Shown here: positions 49,909 through 59,254 of the stretch, piece after piece
Numbering within the stretch: the first letter of the stretch is position 1
How the letters are laid out: each line of letters starts with the position of its first letter
Source: an uncultured Fibrobacter sp.
GTDB taxonomy: Bacteria > Fibrobacterota > Fibrobacteria > Fibrobacterales > Fibrobacteraceae
Length of the DNA stretch: 64,000 nucleotides
NCBI RefSeq assembly: GCF_947166265.1
Contig: NZ_CAMVDO010000013.1
Span: 1 to 64,000 of the forward strand
Direction of reading: 5' to 3'
Notes under the pieces: model-generated
What the model saw: only the letters and a program-made list of their open reading frames with translations
What the model was told of the DNA's origin: nothing
The model's database searches: none
Translations under genes and position numbers: made by a program

Positions 49909-50246
49909 TCCTCATCTCCCGCCGCCACAAGGAATACCCCTGCCACAATGACTACAATCGCGATGCATTTCTGCAAGGTCACGGCTTCGCCCAGCACAAA
50001 GAATCCAAGTACGACACTCAAACCGTAATTGATGCTCAGCATGGGCTGCAACACGGAGAGTTTCCCGAAACGGTACCCTACCACCATCAAAAGCGCTCCG
50101 GCTACATAAAGGGCGAATCCCGCCACCAGAAACAGCCAGCCGTCTTCAACGGAAAGTTTCCAAAACAGCTGCCCTAGGCACACGCACAGGGCAGAGGCAA
50201 GCATCATCAAGATGCCCTTGCGATTTTTCTTTAGCGATTCAAGCAT
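49905..50246 (-). CDS. SMR/EamA-type small transporter subunit, partner
   Basis: A 113-residue four-helix membrane protein (NRKGILMMLASALCVCLGQLFWKL ... CIAIVVIVAGVFLVAAGDEE) with YGLSVVLGFFVLGEAV matching the conserved helix of SMR/EamA proteins. It overlaps both neighbours (1 nt with the upstream glycosyltransferase, 4 nt with the next subunit). Role as in the companion gene. Confidence 0.75.
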   Translation of the reverse strand: MLESLKKNRKGILMMLASALCVCLGQLFWKLSVEDGWLFLVAGFALYVAGALLMVVGYRFGKLSVLQPMLSINYGLSVVLGFFVLGEAVTLQKCIAIVVIVAGVFLVAAGDEE

Positions 50247-51037
50247 TATGGATTGTAGGCCCCCACCAGATTCCTGAAGAGTATCTTGAGCAAAAGCCAG
50301 TTTCCCTTGAACGGGCTGATCTTCGTCGGTGTCTTTTCGTTCTTGGGGTAGGCCCTCGTCACGGGAATTTCACAGGCGCGGTACTTGAGCTGTGTGGCAC
50401 GCACCGACAAATAGGCCAGCAGCTCGTAGGTGTTAAAGACGTCGCGGAACGGGGCGACGCGGGCATCCTGCAAGTACCGCGTAGAGTAAGCGCGGTAGGC
50501 GTTGGTCGTATCGGTAAACCACTGGCGGGCCGTCATAGAAATCACCGGCGCATGCAACAAGCGCACCGCGACAAGGCGACTCAGGGGAGTATTGATCGCA
50601 ACGCCGCCTTTCACGAAGCGGGAACCCTGAACCAGGTCGAAACCTTCTTCCAACTTTTCGATAAAGTGCGGAACGTCCTCGATGCTGTCCTTGTCGTTTC
50701 CGTCGATAGTGATGATTCCCTTGTAGCCACGCTGGAGCGCCCACCAGAATCCCATGCGCAACTGGGCGCCCTGCTTGCCCGCACTTTTCTTGACAAGCAA
50801 CGTATTGACATCCAGTGCGACAAGCACTCCCTTTTCGGTGCTACCGTCGGTACTGCCGCCATCGCAGATGACAATATCTGCGACAGCACTCACTTTTGCA
50901 GCCAGTGCCCTTTTCAGTTCGTTTAGAATACGGTTCCCTTCGTTGATGATGGGAATCAATACAACATAATCCCTTTGACGCGAATTAAATTCCTCGCATT
51001 CAAAATCGGGCACTCCGGAAATATCCTGATACAGCAT
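50246..51037 (-). CDS. Family 2 glycosyltransferase, polyprenyl-phosphate sugar synthase type
   Basis: A 263-residue GT2 enzyme with LIPIINEGNRI at the nucleotide-binding strand (about 31-41), DGGSTDGST near 60, ITIDGNDKDSIEDVPHF (the DxD-equivalent) near 112, and QGSRFVKGG near 140, as in dolichol-phosphate mannosyltransferase-like enzymes that make undecaprenyl-phosphate sugars. No C-terminal membrane helices are seen, unlike GtrB. Overlap with the SMR-type gene suggests its lipid-linked product is flipped by that pair. It follows the sugar isomerase gene by 1 nt. Confidence 0.8.
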   Translation of the reverse strand: MLYQDISGVPDFECEEFNSRQRDYVVLIPIINEGNRILNELKRALAAKVSAVADIVICDGGSTDGSTEKGVLVALDVNTLLVKKSAGKQGAQLRMGFWWALQRGYKGIITIDGNDKDSIEDVPHFIEKLEEGFDLVQGSRFVKGGVAINTPLSRLVAVRLLHAPVISMTARQWFTDTTNAYRAYSTRYLQDARVAPFRDVFNTYELLAYLSVRATQLKYRACEIPVTRAYPKNEKTPTKISPFKGNWLLLKILFRNLVGAYNP

Positions 51038-51038
51038 C

Positions 51039-51836
51039 TTACACCATTTCCTTGACGTAAAGCATCGCCTTCCTTATTTCTTCGAGGTCATCGACTTTTC
51101 CCATCTCGATAGAGACAAAGCCCGCATACCCATTTTCCGAAAGCGTCGAGAGCAGTTCTGCGTGAATCGAACGATGCTGAATCGGCTTCAGGTACGGTTC
51201 GCTGATATGCACATGATTCACCAGATGAATCTTGCCGCGCAGGACATCTACGGATTCGTCGTTTGCAATCATCGTTCCCACATCCAGGTTGAGACGCACC
51301 CCTTCCGAGGCGACGTCTTCAATCAGCGAAAGGGCATCTTCCGTTCGGTTGACGAAATTCGTCCCGTATATCGCGGGGTTCGCCTCAATTCCGACAACGG
51401 TCCCGTGGGCCACGGCATAATCGCCCAGTTCCCCAAAGAAATCGACGGCTATCCGATGAGCGTTCGTAGCGTTCATTCCTTCGGGAACCGCACGGTTCTT
51501 CGGACAACCGAACACCAGGTTCCTGCAACCGATCGCCTGGGCAAAATCAATGGCCGCTTCGGTATACTGCACCAAAGCAGCCCTTTCCTCGGCGGAACCG
51601 AAAAGGCATTCCTTGCGTCCATACCAAATCGACTGCATCGACGGTACGCAAAAACCATGCTCCCGCGACATCTTTTCGCGCCATTCCGCAGCCGCCTGCA
51701 GCTTGCCATACGGCAACTCCGGAAAAACGCGGGTCGGGGCAATTTCCAGCCCCTCGAAAGCCAATTCCTTCATCAGCGCATAGACAAAGGAATCGTTTTC
51801 AACAGCCCAGGCGATATTCGATATCGATAACCTCAA
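51039..51836 (-). CDS. Sugar phosphate isomerase/epimerase-like TIM-barrel protein
   Basis: A 265-residue protein of the AP-endonuclease-2/xylose-isomerase-like superfamily: LSISNIAWAVEND start, GLEIAPTRVFP, FGCPKNR, GIEANPAIYGTNFVN, LNLDVGTMIAN, VNHVHISEPYL and FVSIEMGK, with metal-ligand Glu/Asp/His at the strand ends. TTG at 51836 is chosen as the start because AAGGAG ends 7 nt upstream and the upstream gene's stop is at 51838; a longer frame to 51884 would overlap that gene. It probably modifies a sugar or sugar nucleotide used in the pathway. Confidence 0.75.
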   Translation of the reverse strand: MRLSISNIAWAVENDSFVYALMKELAFEGLEIAPTRVFPELPYGKLQAAAEWREKMSREHGFCVPSMQSIWYGRKECLFGSAEERAALVQYTEAAIDFAQAIGCRNLVFGCPKNRAVPEGMNATNAHRIAVDFFGELGDYAVAHGTVVGIEANPAIYGTNFVNRTEDALSLIEDVASEGVRLNLDVGTMIANDESVDVLRGKIHLVNHVHISEPYLKPIQHRSIHAELLSTLSENGYAGFVSIEMGKVDDLEEIRKAMLYVKEMV

Positions 51837-51837
51837 G

Positions 51838-54800
51838 TCAATCTCCTTGCAAGATTTGCACCTTTCGAACCGTGCAGGCGCCACATGAGAACTTCACCGT
51901 ATTGATGTTGTACGTAAACCAGTTATAGTCCTGGCTTGAACGAACCAGATACTTGTGAAGTCCTTTCTTCAGGTCGAACGCATAGCCGTATTGCGATTGT
52001 TCCCTACCCGATTCAGAAAGCAGGATCCTTGCCCCGGCAATATCCTCCGGGCTTTCAATTTCTGCGGCGACATAGTTTCCAAGCGAAACCGGATACGTCT
52101 GCGAACCCTTAAATTGCAGGCGCCCCTCCATTCCCTGCGCCTCATCCAGAACTGCATTCCCGGCAGCATTGAACTTGTCCAGATTCGCCCAGATATACGG
52201 ATTCTGTTTCAAGTCAAAAAAGTGATACGCCCCATTCGGTTCGTAACCGTTTTCCTCAAGCTCCAAGGCCACATCCCCGACAGTTCCCAATTTACGTACA
52301 TAGTCTTCATAGCGTTCCGGCTTGCACCAAACAACAAAATCGCCAAGTCGTACAAGCGGCCTGTAATGGGAGTACAGGTATTCCGCAATCTTGTAATAGC
52401 GAATATGGTGGGGAACATTCGCGACCGACTGCAGGTATTCCTTGTCGCTAAATCCCGTAATGGCGACAGGGACCTCGTGCGCCTCGATTTCCTTCAGGAA
52501 CATTTCCTGCGAATAAAGATCCGTCAGGAGTCCGGGACTCTGCGCCGAATAAAACGGGCGCACCCTTTCAGTCAAGGCGTAAAGCAGGGGAACATTGGCA
52601 AAATCGAGGAACGTCTCCCGTTCCGTCAAAATCGTCGAAAGCACCGTGTTCCATTCCACTGCATATCGGCTCAAGGTATCGTCCAGCGAAAAACGATCCA
52701 TACGGGGGATATCCTTCTGGATTTCGCTCCGGACAGATGCTATACTCGAAACCGCCCTGTTCGCAAAGACATTTGTCGAATCGGGTATAAAGTGATTCGG
52801 CAAGTTGCACAGCCACACGGCCACCGCGGTAAGCAAAAGCCACACCATCTTTGTCACGCCGACGGAAAGGTAATTCTTCAACAGGTGAGCGACAAAGAAC
52901 AGTAGCGCAAATACACCGTAACAGAAAATTAGCGAGCCGCACCCTTGCGAATGCAAAAGCGTATGGTAGACAAAGGCACGCATCAACAGGAAAAGCCCCA
53001 CTATCGAAAACAGCAGGGAAAGCGCAGCCGACATTTCCAGGTTTCTTTTCCTGAAACTTTCGATAACGACGAAATACACGATAAACGATTCCGCAAGCGG
53101 AATAAAGTAGTAGGCCGCCACAAACGAAAGACTCACTTTCATGGGCGTAAGCTGTTCAAGAGCCCAATACGGATTCGAATGCAGCGTCAATGAAATCCAT
53201 TCCTTCATTCTTGCCACGGCGTCAATCCCGTTCAAGTGGCAACAAACGAAATAGAAGCAAAGCAATGCGACACCCACCGATACGCCAGAAAGGATAAACT
53301 TGACAAATCCCCTCCAGTCGCGACGGCACGTCAAAAGAACGCACACGCCAAAGAGGGCCGCAATGCCAAACGCAATTCCCGTATCGTACTTGTAAAACGC
53401 AAGGAGGGCTATCAGGAACCAGAACAAGAGAAACTTCGCGACGCTATTCTTACGGTACAGCCCAAAATGCAGGGGAAGCGCCACCAGGCATACATCGACA
53501 AACGAAAACGCATTCGAGTTCAACGGAAAAAGGCACACCAGCGAAAACGCAAAAAACGGTCCCCACAATTTCGAAAGGACAAAGAAGAAAGCGAGCCCAC
53601 CGCAGGAATAGCAGATAAAGTCTCGGTAAGGATCGGCAAGCGCGCCCACATAGCTCCCGTGTATCACTCCATGGACAATCTTCGAGAAAACGTCGCACAG
53701 GGCATGTGCCGAAAAGTAGTCGACAACGGGAATCTTCCCCCTAGCAAGCGTATCTATGGCGCCCAGGAAATTTCCATATTCATAAAATCCCTGGTAATCC
53801 TCCAGAATATGCGGCAGCACGTGATAATAGGAAATCTTGAAATAGGCCAACGCCACAAAGCTTAGCAGGGCGCCGGCATAAAATCCGCGCTCCGGAATTT
53901 TACGCGGAAAGAAACGGAAGTTTCCCTTCCTAAAAAACACCGAGAAGAAAAAGAGAGCCGAAATGGCATACACGCCATAAACTGGGGCAAACCCCACCAT
54001 TCCCTTTTCAAGCAGGGTAAACACCAGTTCAGCGCCCAGGCAATATACCAGCGGGAAAAACACACAGAATTCAAGTAAGCCCGCATCTATTCTTTTCTTC
54101 TGTAAAAATGCAAGGAGCGCAAAGACCATCGCTCCACTCAACACGACCGGAACCGGCAACAGCAGCGACAAGGTTACCGAAACAAAGATGAACGTGACAA
54201 ATGCCCGGTAAACATCGCAAGACGATTTCCTTGCAAAATACAGAACGTACAAAAACGCAAACAGGAAGAGGAACAGCACCGATACATCGGACAGCACGAA
54301 GCCAAACCTTTCGGCATATTTCTCGAACCAAACCGAATGAGCGGCAAGAACGGGAACCGCAAATTTCGAATAAAGGGTAGTAACCGCAAGAACTCCCCCA
54401 AAGGCAGCGATAACGCAGACCTTTCCAAGACCGTGCGCAGAAATTTTTTCCAGTACGCTCTCCCACACGCTCTCGCAAAGTGGTCCCGCCCTTGGGCATT
54501 TCGAAAAATCCGGTCTACGGCATGAGAACGCCACCAAAAGCCACTGCCACCCAAAACAGGCAACGGCAACGACATTTGCCACAATGTTGCATACCGGCGA
54601 CCCCTCGCGCAACGCGTATGCCGCTAACAGGGCCAAGAAAGAAATTCCCCACGACACCCTGGAATGCAGAAGACGCCTTCCCTTCAGCAGCAAAGAAACG
54701 ACCACCGAAAAAACAACACAAAGGAGCGGAAAGTAAACCAGGTAAAGCCTGTAAAAATTGGAAACGCGCTTCGCCGGATCAATTCCCGCAAGCGACGCCT

Positions 54801-54951
54801 CGCAAAAAGAACGGTCCCAGGACATTATCCCTATTCCCGAAAGCGGATCGTAAAAGAACAGCACGGACAAAGCCATCAGAAAAGCGACGGCCACCGACTG
54901 CACCGAAAGCGAACGCATCGAAACCAGGGAAACGATCTTCTGACGAATCAC
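51838..54951 (-). CDS. Large multispanning membrane protein, probable lipid-linked sugar-dependent transferase
   Basis: A 1037-residue protein with about a dozen or more hydrophobic segments in residues 1-720 and a soluble C-terminal part (about 740-1037). The region DYQGFYEYGNFLGAIDTLARGKIPVVDYFSAHALCD resembles the periplasmic first loop of GT-C glycosyltransferases, which use polyprenyl-phosphate sugars. The soluble end is rich in aromatic and beta segments. Overlap with the epimerase gene is 4 nt. Together with the GT2 and SMR-like genes it fits a flip-and-transfer glycosylation unit. The acceptor is unknown. Confidence 0.6.
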   Translation of the reverse strand: MIRQKIVSLVSMRSLSVQSVAVAFLMALSVLFFYDPLSGIGIMSWDRSFCEASLAGIDPAKRVSNFYRLYLVYFPLLCVVFSVVVSLLLKGRRLLHSRVSWGISFLALLAAYALREGSPVCNIVANVVAVACFGWQWLLVAFSCRRPDFSKCPRAGPLCESVWESVLEKISAHGLGKVCVIAAFGGVLAVTTLYSKFAVPVLAAHSVWFEKYAERFGFVLSDVSVLFLFLFAFLYVLYFARKSSCDVYRAFVTFIFVSVTLSLLLPVPVVLSGAMVFALLAFLQKKRIDAGLLEFCVFFPLVYCLGAELVFTLLEKGMVGFAPVYGVYAISALFFFSVFFRKGNFRFFPRKIPERGFYAGALLSFVALAYFKISYYHVLPHILEDYQGFYEYGNFLGAIDTLARGKIPVVDYFSAHALCDVFSKIVHGVIHGSYVGALADPYRDFICYSCGGLAFFFVLSKLWGPFFAFSLVCLFPLNSNAFSFVDVCLVALPLHFGLYRKNSVAKFLLFWFLIALLAFYKYDTGIAFGIAALFGVCVLLTCRRDWRGFVKFILSGVSVGVALLCFYFVCCHLNGIDAVARMKEWISLTLHSNPYWALEQLTPMKVSLSFVAAYYFIPLAESFIVYFVVIESFRKRNLEMSAALSLLFSIVGLFLLMRAFVYHTLLHSQGCGSLIFCYGVFALLFFVAHLLKNYLSVGVTKMVWLLLTAVAVWLCNLPNHFIPDSTNVFANRAVSSIASVRSEIQKDIPRMDRFSLDDTLSRYAVEWNTVLSTILTERETFLDFANVPLLYALTERVRPFYSAQSPGLLTDLYSQEMFLKEIEAHEVPVAITGFSDKEYLQSVANVPHHIRYYKIAEYLYSHYRPLVRLGDFVVWCKPERYEDYVRKLGTVGDVALELEENGYEPNGAYHFFDLKQNPYIWANLDKFNAAGNAVLDEAQGMEGRLQFKGSQTYPVSLGNYVAAEIESPEDIAGARILLSESGREQSQYGYAFDLKKGLHKYLVRSSQDYNWFTYNINTVKFSCGACTVRKVQILQGD

Positions 54952-55877
54952 CGACCCGTTCCCTCTACAAAATTCCGAATCTGCTCCATGACCGACATCT
55001 TGTTCTCAATGTATCCGGCACATCCGCCAAAAAGATCCGCATGAACGGTCCTGTAATCGTAATTCGCGGGAACACCGTTCAGTTCGTTCACAAACGGCTT
55101 TCCCGTGATGAACTTGTGCAGCTCCCCTGCCGAAACAGGTTCCGTCGCCGGGTGCCACAGGGTAATCCCCGAATCCAGGGCCTTTTCTATATCGCCCCAA
55201 AGACGCGCCAAGTTGTAGAACTGGTAACTAGCCCTGCTATCGGTAAAGTTCAGTGCGCTAAAACCAAGTTCCAGGAATTTCCCTTTCAGTGTAGAGCGTT
55301 CCTCGTCCGAAAGCGGCTTCACCTTGAAAAATCCGTTATCCTGCAAGGCATAGTATTCCTTCAGGGCACTTTCGCGCAACGAAAGTTCCTCGAACTTTTC
55401 CCTTTTCAGCATCGAGGGAATCACGTTGATCAGATCAAAGACAAAATTCTTCTTGATATTCTTTCCGAATAAACCCGGAAGCCTTATAATCAAGGCATCA
55501 CGATAGTTCTCGCGAACCCACGTTTCCAGCCGGTAACGGTTATAGCCGTAAGCGTTCAGGCCCTCCGTTTCTATTTCGCTGTTCTCGTCTACCTTCACGG
55601 GGTTCTTGAACACGTCAATCGTCGAAATCAGCACCAGGCGTTTCGGCCGTATCCGCTCGATATTGTTTTGTGCTTCCAGCACCAGGTCGTAATCCCGCTC
55701 CGGGTTCGCGTTCGCCAAGAACTTTTCGGCACGCATTCCCGCATACACAAGCAAGTCGGGGCAAGTTCCGAAAGAATCCTGGATGTTCCTGGTGTTGTAG
55801 GCCGCGTCAAAGTCGCCCGACGAATAGATGTTGCTCCCGACAAAACCGGTATAGCCGACAATAGCCCTCTTCATCAT
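54948..55877 (-). CDS. NAD-dependent epimerase/dehydratase-like protein
   Basis: A 309-residue extended short-chain dehydrogenase/reductase: GYTGFVGSN (8-16) is the dinucleotide-binding GxxGxxG, and LVLISTIDVF (81-90) contains the serine-containing strand. The YGYNRYRLE block (110-118) stands where YxxxK is usual, with arginine at 114 in the lysine position. Such changes occur in relatives with altered activity. The protein may reduce or epimerise a nucleotide sugar. Start at 55877; its stop overlaps the large membrane-protein gene. Confidence 0.7.
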   Translation of the reverse strand: MMKRAIVGYTGFVGSNIYSSGDFDAAYNTRNIQDSFGTCPDLLVYAGMRAEKFLANANPERDYDLVLEAQNNIERIRPKRLVLISTIDVFKNPVKVDENSEIETEGLNAYGYNRYRLETWVRENYRDALIIRLPGLFGKNIKKNFVFDLINVIPSMLKREKFEELSLRESALKEYYALQDNGFFKVKPLSDEERSTLKGKFLELGFSALNFTDSRASYQFYNLARLWGDIEKALDSGITLWHPATEPVSAGELHKFITGKPFVNELNGVPANYDYRTVHADLFGGCAGYIENKMSVMEQIRNFVEGTGR

Positions 55878-55887
55878 TTCAACACCC

Positions 55888-56817
55888 CTAGGTCAGTTTC
55901 TCGATGCTTTCGAAATTGTAGGTCTTGCGCTTGAAAATCAGGTCCACGATAATCTGCAAGTACTTGATGATTACCGTTAGGACACTGAACAGGCCAAAGA
56001 ACGCGAACGAAAGGAACAATATCGTGGTCGTCCAGCCTTCGACCGGATTTTGCGTCAAGTAAATCACAACCGAATAGGTAACCATCGATATGGCAATACA
56101 CATCATGATGACCGCCATGTATATCGAAAAGCTGTAGCCCACGTCCGTAAAAAGAATCAGCGAGTTAATGGCAAGGCCACGCTTATAGCGCCTCTCCCCC
56201 CTGTCGACCTTTCTGCAAGACTCCGTCCGCGTATACGAAAGCCGTGCCGTGCGAAGCCCGCTGCTTGCATAAATCGCCTTGCGGTAGGGAATCGTCTTGC
56301 TCATGCTGCTTATACGGTTAATGGTACGGCGGCTCAGGATACGCACCGTCTCTGTCGAAATCTTCTGCGGATAATTCGAGAAGTCGTTGAACAACTTGTA
56401 GAACGCCTTCGAGAAAAGTCCGTTTCCCCTGTCAGGCGTAAGGCTCACGATATCGAAACCTTCCTGCGTCTTGTAGTACAGTTCCATTATCCTCGACGGT
56501 TCATAATCCACGTCGACCGAATCGAATTCAAATACGAAATCCCCGATCGACAAGTCTACGCCCGCGTTCATGGAAAGTTCGATTCCGTGGAAATAGCTCA
56601 TGTTCAGGGCGGATATACTGACCGACGAACCGGACTTGCAGAATTCCCTGATTCTTGCAAGACTTCCATCCGATGAAAAATCGTTCACGCAAATGATTTC
56701 CGAATGTTCGAAATGCTCTTCAAGGACTCCGGTCAGCATCGAAAGGAATTCAAAGACCTGCGCCTCGTCGTTACGCACGTACACGACCGCCGAAACAAAA
56801 TTTTTTTCTTTAGCCAT
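55888..56817 (-). CDS. GtrB-like membrane-anchored glycosyltransferase 2
   Basis: A 309-residue protein: GT2 catalytic domain (AVVYVRNDEAQVFEF, VNDFSSDGSL, FEFDSVDVDYEP) followed by two C-terminal membrane helices (IYMAVIMMCIAISMVTYSVVIYL and TTILFLSFAFFGLFSVLTVIIKYL), the GtrB/DPM-type arrangement that makes undecaprenyl-phosphate-linked sugars. Unlike family members with DxD it shows DSVDVD, which may serve the same function. Overlaps the FAD-enzyme gene by 8 nt. Confidence 0.75.
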   Translation of the reverse strand: MAKEKNFVSAVVYVRNDEAQVFEFLSMLTGVLEEHFEHSEIICVNDFSSDGSLARIREFCKSGSSVSISALNMSYFHGIELSMNAGVDLSIGDFVFEFDSVDVDYEPSRIMELYYKTQEGFDIVSLTPDRGNGLFSKAFYKLFNDFSNYPQKISTETVRILSRRTINRISSMSKTIPYRKAIYASSGLRTARLSYTRTESCRKVDRGERRYKRGLAINSLILFTDVGYSFSIYMAVIMMCIAISMVTYSVVIYLTQNPVEGWTTTILFLSFAFFGLFSVLTVIIKYLQIIVDLIFKRKTYNFESIEKLT

Positions 56818-57955
56818 TGCTCAGTACCTCATCCAGATCATAGACGGTGTTGATTTTTCCCGAAAGGACGCTAACGAAAGTCGGTTTCTTCGACTGCACC
56901 CTGATCACGGTCGGCCTCGAATCGTCAATTTCGGAGGCCACAAGAATCGGCTTCATGGAAAAAAGCGAATCGACATACTCAAAGGAAAACTTGTCGCGCA
57001 GATACTTACGCGCAAGGTTTGCCATATAAGGGAACGCCGTCTTCGGTCTCGCCGCACACTCGTTGCAGTTCCCCAGCTTGTCACGCGAACAGTATCCGCC
57101 ACTTCTTTCCTGACAACTAAACCTGGGCAGGTTTTCTCCGTGGCAGGTCACATGCGGAGTAAAGGTCACCGACGTCAGGGAATGGTAGGGAGTCTTTCCG
57201 AACGGCATGATCGAGAAAAAGGGGCCATCCATCACGGTAATGCCGTAATGTTTCAGTTGCTCGTTCACGTTGCAGAGGATTATTTCGCAGAGTTCATACT
57301 TTATCTTGAACCCCTCGAATCCAAGCATGTCCTGAACCTGGTTCGTCGAAGCGTAGGTCGCATTCAGCAGGAACGGCGCCACTGCAAGGCTTTCGGCATC
57401 GTTTGGCAGCCTGAAGTTCACGGCGTAATTTTCGCCGTCCAGGTGAATGGCGCAAACATCGGCATTGTAGCAGATTTCGACATTGCTCATCTTGCCGAGT
57501 TCTTCGACAAAGTAATCTCTCAATATTTTCGCGTCGTATGTGTATTCCCGAGTCAGAAAGGCACCGTCGCACATGTCCGGCCTAAAGAACTGTCCCGGGT
57601 GGAGTTCGCGACAAGGAATGTTCGCCGCCTTGCAGAAAGAAATAAACTGTTCACGGTCAGACCACGAATACTTCGTGGACGTCGCATAGACCTTCTCGAA
57701 TTCACGATGGATGCAGAAATCGAAATCCCTGTTGAAACGCTCAAAGTAATAGGCGGACTTCATCGCCGTCGAAAGGCTGCGCGGATAATGGTACCCCTGA
57801 TGGATGCGCGCCTGGTTAATGTATGTCGCGCGCATAAAGGGAGCGCCATCCCTTTCCAGCACAAGAACACGGCGTCCGAGCCTTGCACAGAAAAGGGCCG
57901 CATATAGCCCGTAAAGCCCCGCGCCGAGTATAATGTTGTCGAACGTACCCTTCAT
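56810..57955 (-). CDS. FAD-dependent oxidoreductase with a Cys-rich insert
   Basis: A 381-residue protein with the Rossmann motif NIILGAGLYGLYAALF (7-22) and RVLVLERDG, typical of DAO/GMC-like FAD enzymes. RATYINQARIHQGYHYPRS (43-61) resembles the substrate-side block of sugar/amine oxidases. Five cysteines cluster at about residues 273-307 (CHGENLPRFSC, GGYCSRDKLGNCNEC), possibly binding iron-sulfur or zinc. It may oxidise a sugar hydroxyl in repeat-unit synthesis. First of the processing genes after the polymerase; 6 nt gap upstream, 8 nt overlap downstream. Confidence 0.7.
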   Translation of the reverse strand: MKGTFDNIILGAGLYGLYAALFCARLGRRVLVLERDGAPFMRATYINQARIHQGYHYPRSLSTAMKSAYYFERFNRDFDFCIHREFEKVYATSTKYSWSDREQFISFCKAANIPCRELHPGQFFRPDMCDGAFLTREYTYDAKILRDYFVEELGKMSNVEICYNADVCAIHLDGENYAVNFRLPNDAESLAVAPFLLNATYASTNQVQDMLGFEGFKIKYELCEIILCNVNEQLKHYGITVMDGPFFSIMPFGKTPYHSLTSVTFTPHVTCHGENLPRFSCQERSGGYCSRDKLGNCNECAARPKTAFPYMANLARKYLRDKFSFEYVDSLFSMKPILVASEIDDSRPTVIRVQSKKPTFVSVLSGKINTVYDLDEVLSNG

Positions 57956-57961
57956 AGAAAA

Positions 57962-59251
57962 CTAGGCCTCCGCCAATTTTTTCCGCTGGATGCACACCGT
58001 CGACACAAAGAAAATAAACAGCGACCAGATCCAGTAAATTCCCTGCTTGTAGCCCGGCGTAAAGAACCACCAGCCGATAAAGTAAATGAAGAACGTATAG
58101 AACAGAATCTGGCGCGGCGTAAACGGGAGGCACAGTCGCAAGTGCAGCACCGAAAGCATCAGCCCGCAGAAGAACGGCAAAAGGATCACCCCCGGGAAAT
58201 ACAAGTCCTTGTAGACTTCCCACAGGTAGCTCGCCGTGTTGAACCCCTTGATCTTTTCGATGCGCTCGTTGAAAAGCCCGTCCCAGTGGAAACTGTTCCT
58301 GAAACTAGACGACACCCTCAGGAATTCGAACATCCCGAAAAAAAAATCGATTCCGTAGGTATGCGGATGGTACTCGCGGTCCGACGGCGGGTTCACGGCG
58401 TAATCCAGGTTCCAGTAGTTGTTCGACACGTACTTGTAAGGGAGTTCCATCACGGCCTCTGCCGCCATCTTCTCGACCTGGTTCCCGCCGTACTGGTCGC
58501 GCAAGGTGCTAATTCCCACAAAGGCGCTCACCGCAAGCACAAGGCACACCAAAATCCACATCGCCGAAATCCGCTTATGCAGGTAGTTATAGAGAATCAC
58601 CAAAAAACCGACGCTGAAAAAGAGCGTTCCGCGGCTCGGATAGGCAAGCAGGTTCAAGGCGATCGTCAAGAAAATAACCACGCGCGCAAGAATCCGAAGC
58701 CCCTTCCGCGGATTAAATTTCTTGAAAGCCGCCACGCCGAACAAAAGCACGATCAGCGGGCCCCCGCCGAACAGCACCGGATAGAAACCGTAGTCCGTAT
58801 CCTTCGTCATGTACTTCGCCGGATTCCCCGTCAAAAGCAGCAGGTTTCCCGCCACCTGGACAATGCCGTATATTCCGATCAGGAAAAATACGATCGGGAT
58901 AAAGCTCAATACAATGTGGAGCGTCCAGTTGTAGTCGCGAGCCTCCGTCACGGAAGCGATACGGGTCGGAAGCCCCTTCTGCTTAGCGACAAGCTTCGAG
59001 AGGAACGAACCTGAGCAAAAACCCGCCATGGCCCCGAGCCAGATCATCCACGTCGTCGGCTTGAAATCCGACATGGCGTAATCCAGCTGGAAATAGGCGA
59101 TACCAAGCGTAATGCACTGCGAAAAGCAATAGACCGTCGGAGGACTGAAGAAATCCTTTTTCAACCACCAAGCCTGGAAAAGGCAAAAAAAGACTACCAG
59201 GAAAAGGGTGAAACTTACCGGATATTCGACTATCCACGACAACATCGGCAA
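57962..59251 (-). CDS. O-antigen/repeat-unit polymerase-like membrane protein (Wzy type)
   Basis: A 429-residue multispanning protein (about ten or more hydrophobic segments) with a large periplasmic loop near residues 270-360 (HTYGIDFFFGMFEFLRVSSSF), the usual Wzy architecture. NLLAYPSRGTLFF near 220 is the polar motif often found in Wzy/RfaL-like proteins. It sits between chain-length and sugar-processing genes, which supports the polymerase call. Its start lies 3 nt after the chain-length gene. Confidence 0.7.
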   Translation of the reverse strand: MPMLSWIVEYPVSFTLFLVVFFCLFQAWWLKKDFFSPPTVYCFSQCITLGIAYFQLDYAMSDFKPTTWMIWLGAMAGFCSGSFLSKLVAKQKGLPTRIASVTEARDYNWTLHIVLSFIPIVFFLIGIYGIVQVAGNLLLLTGNPAKYMTKDTDYGFYPVLFGGGPLIVLLFGVAAFKKFNPRKGLRILARVVIFLTIALNLLAYPSRGTLFFSVGFLVILYNYLHKRISAMWILVCLVLAVSAFVGISTLRDQYGGNQVEKMAAEAVMELPYKYVSNNYWNLDYAVNPPSDREYHPHTYGIDFFFGMFEFLRVSSSFRNSFHWDGLFNERIEKIKGFNTASYLWEVYKDLYFPGVILLPFFCGLMLSVLHLRLCLPFTPRQILFYTFFIYFIGWWFFTPGYKQGIYWIWSLFIFFVSTVCIQRKKLAEA

Positions 59252-59254
59252 ACC

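Noticed and set aside
49582-50246. Multidrug-efflux function for the SMR-like pair
   Set aside because: They overlap glycan-biosynthesis genes in one operon, so lipid-linked sugar transport is the better explanation, though efflux cannot be excluded.
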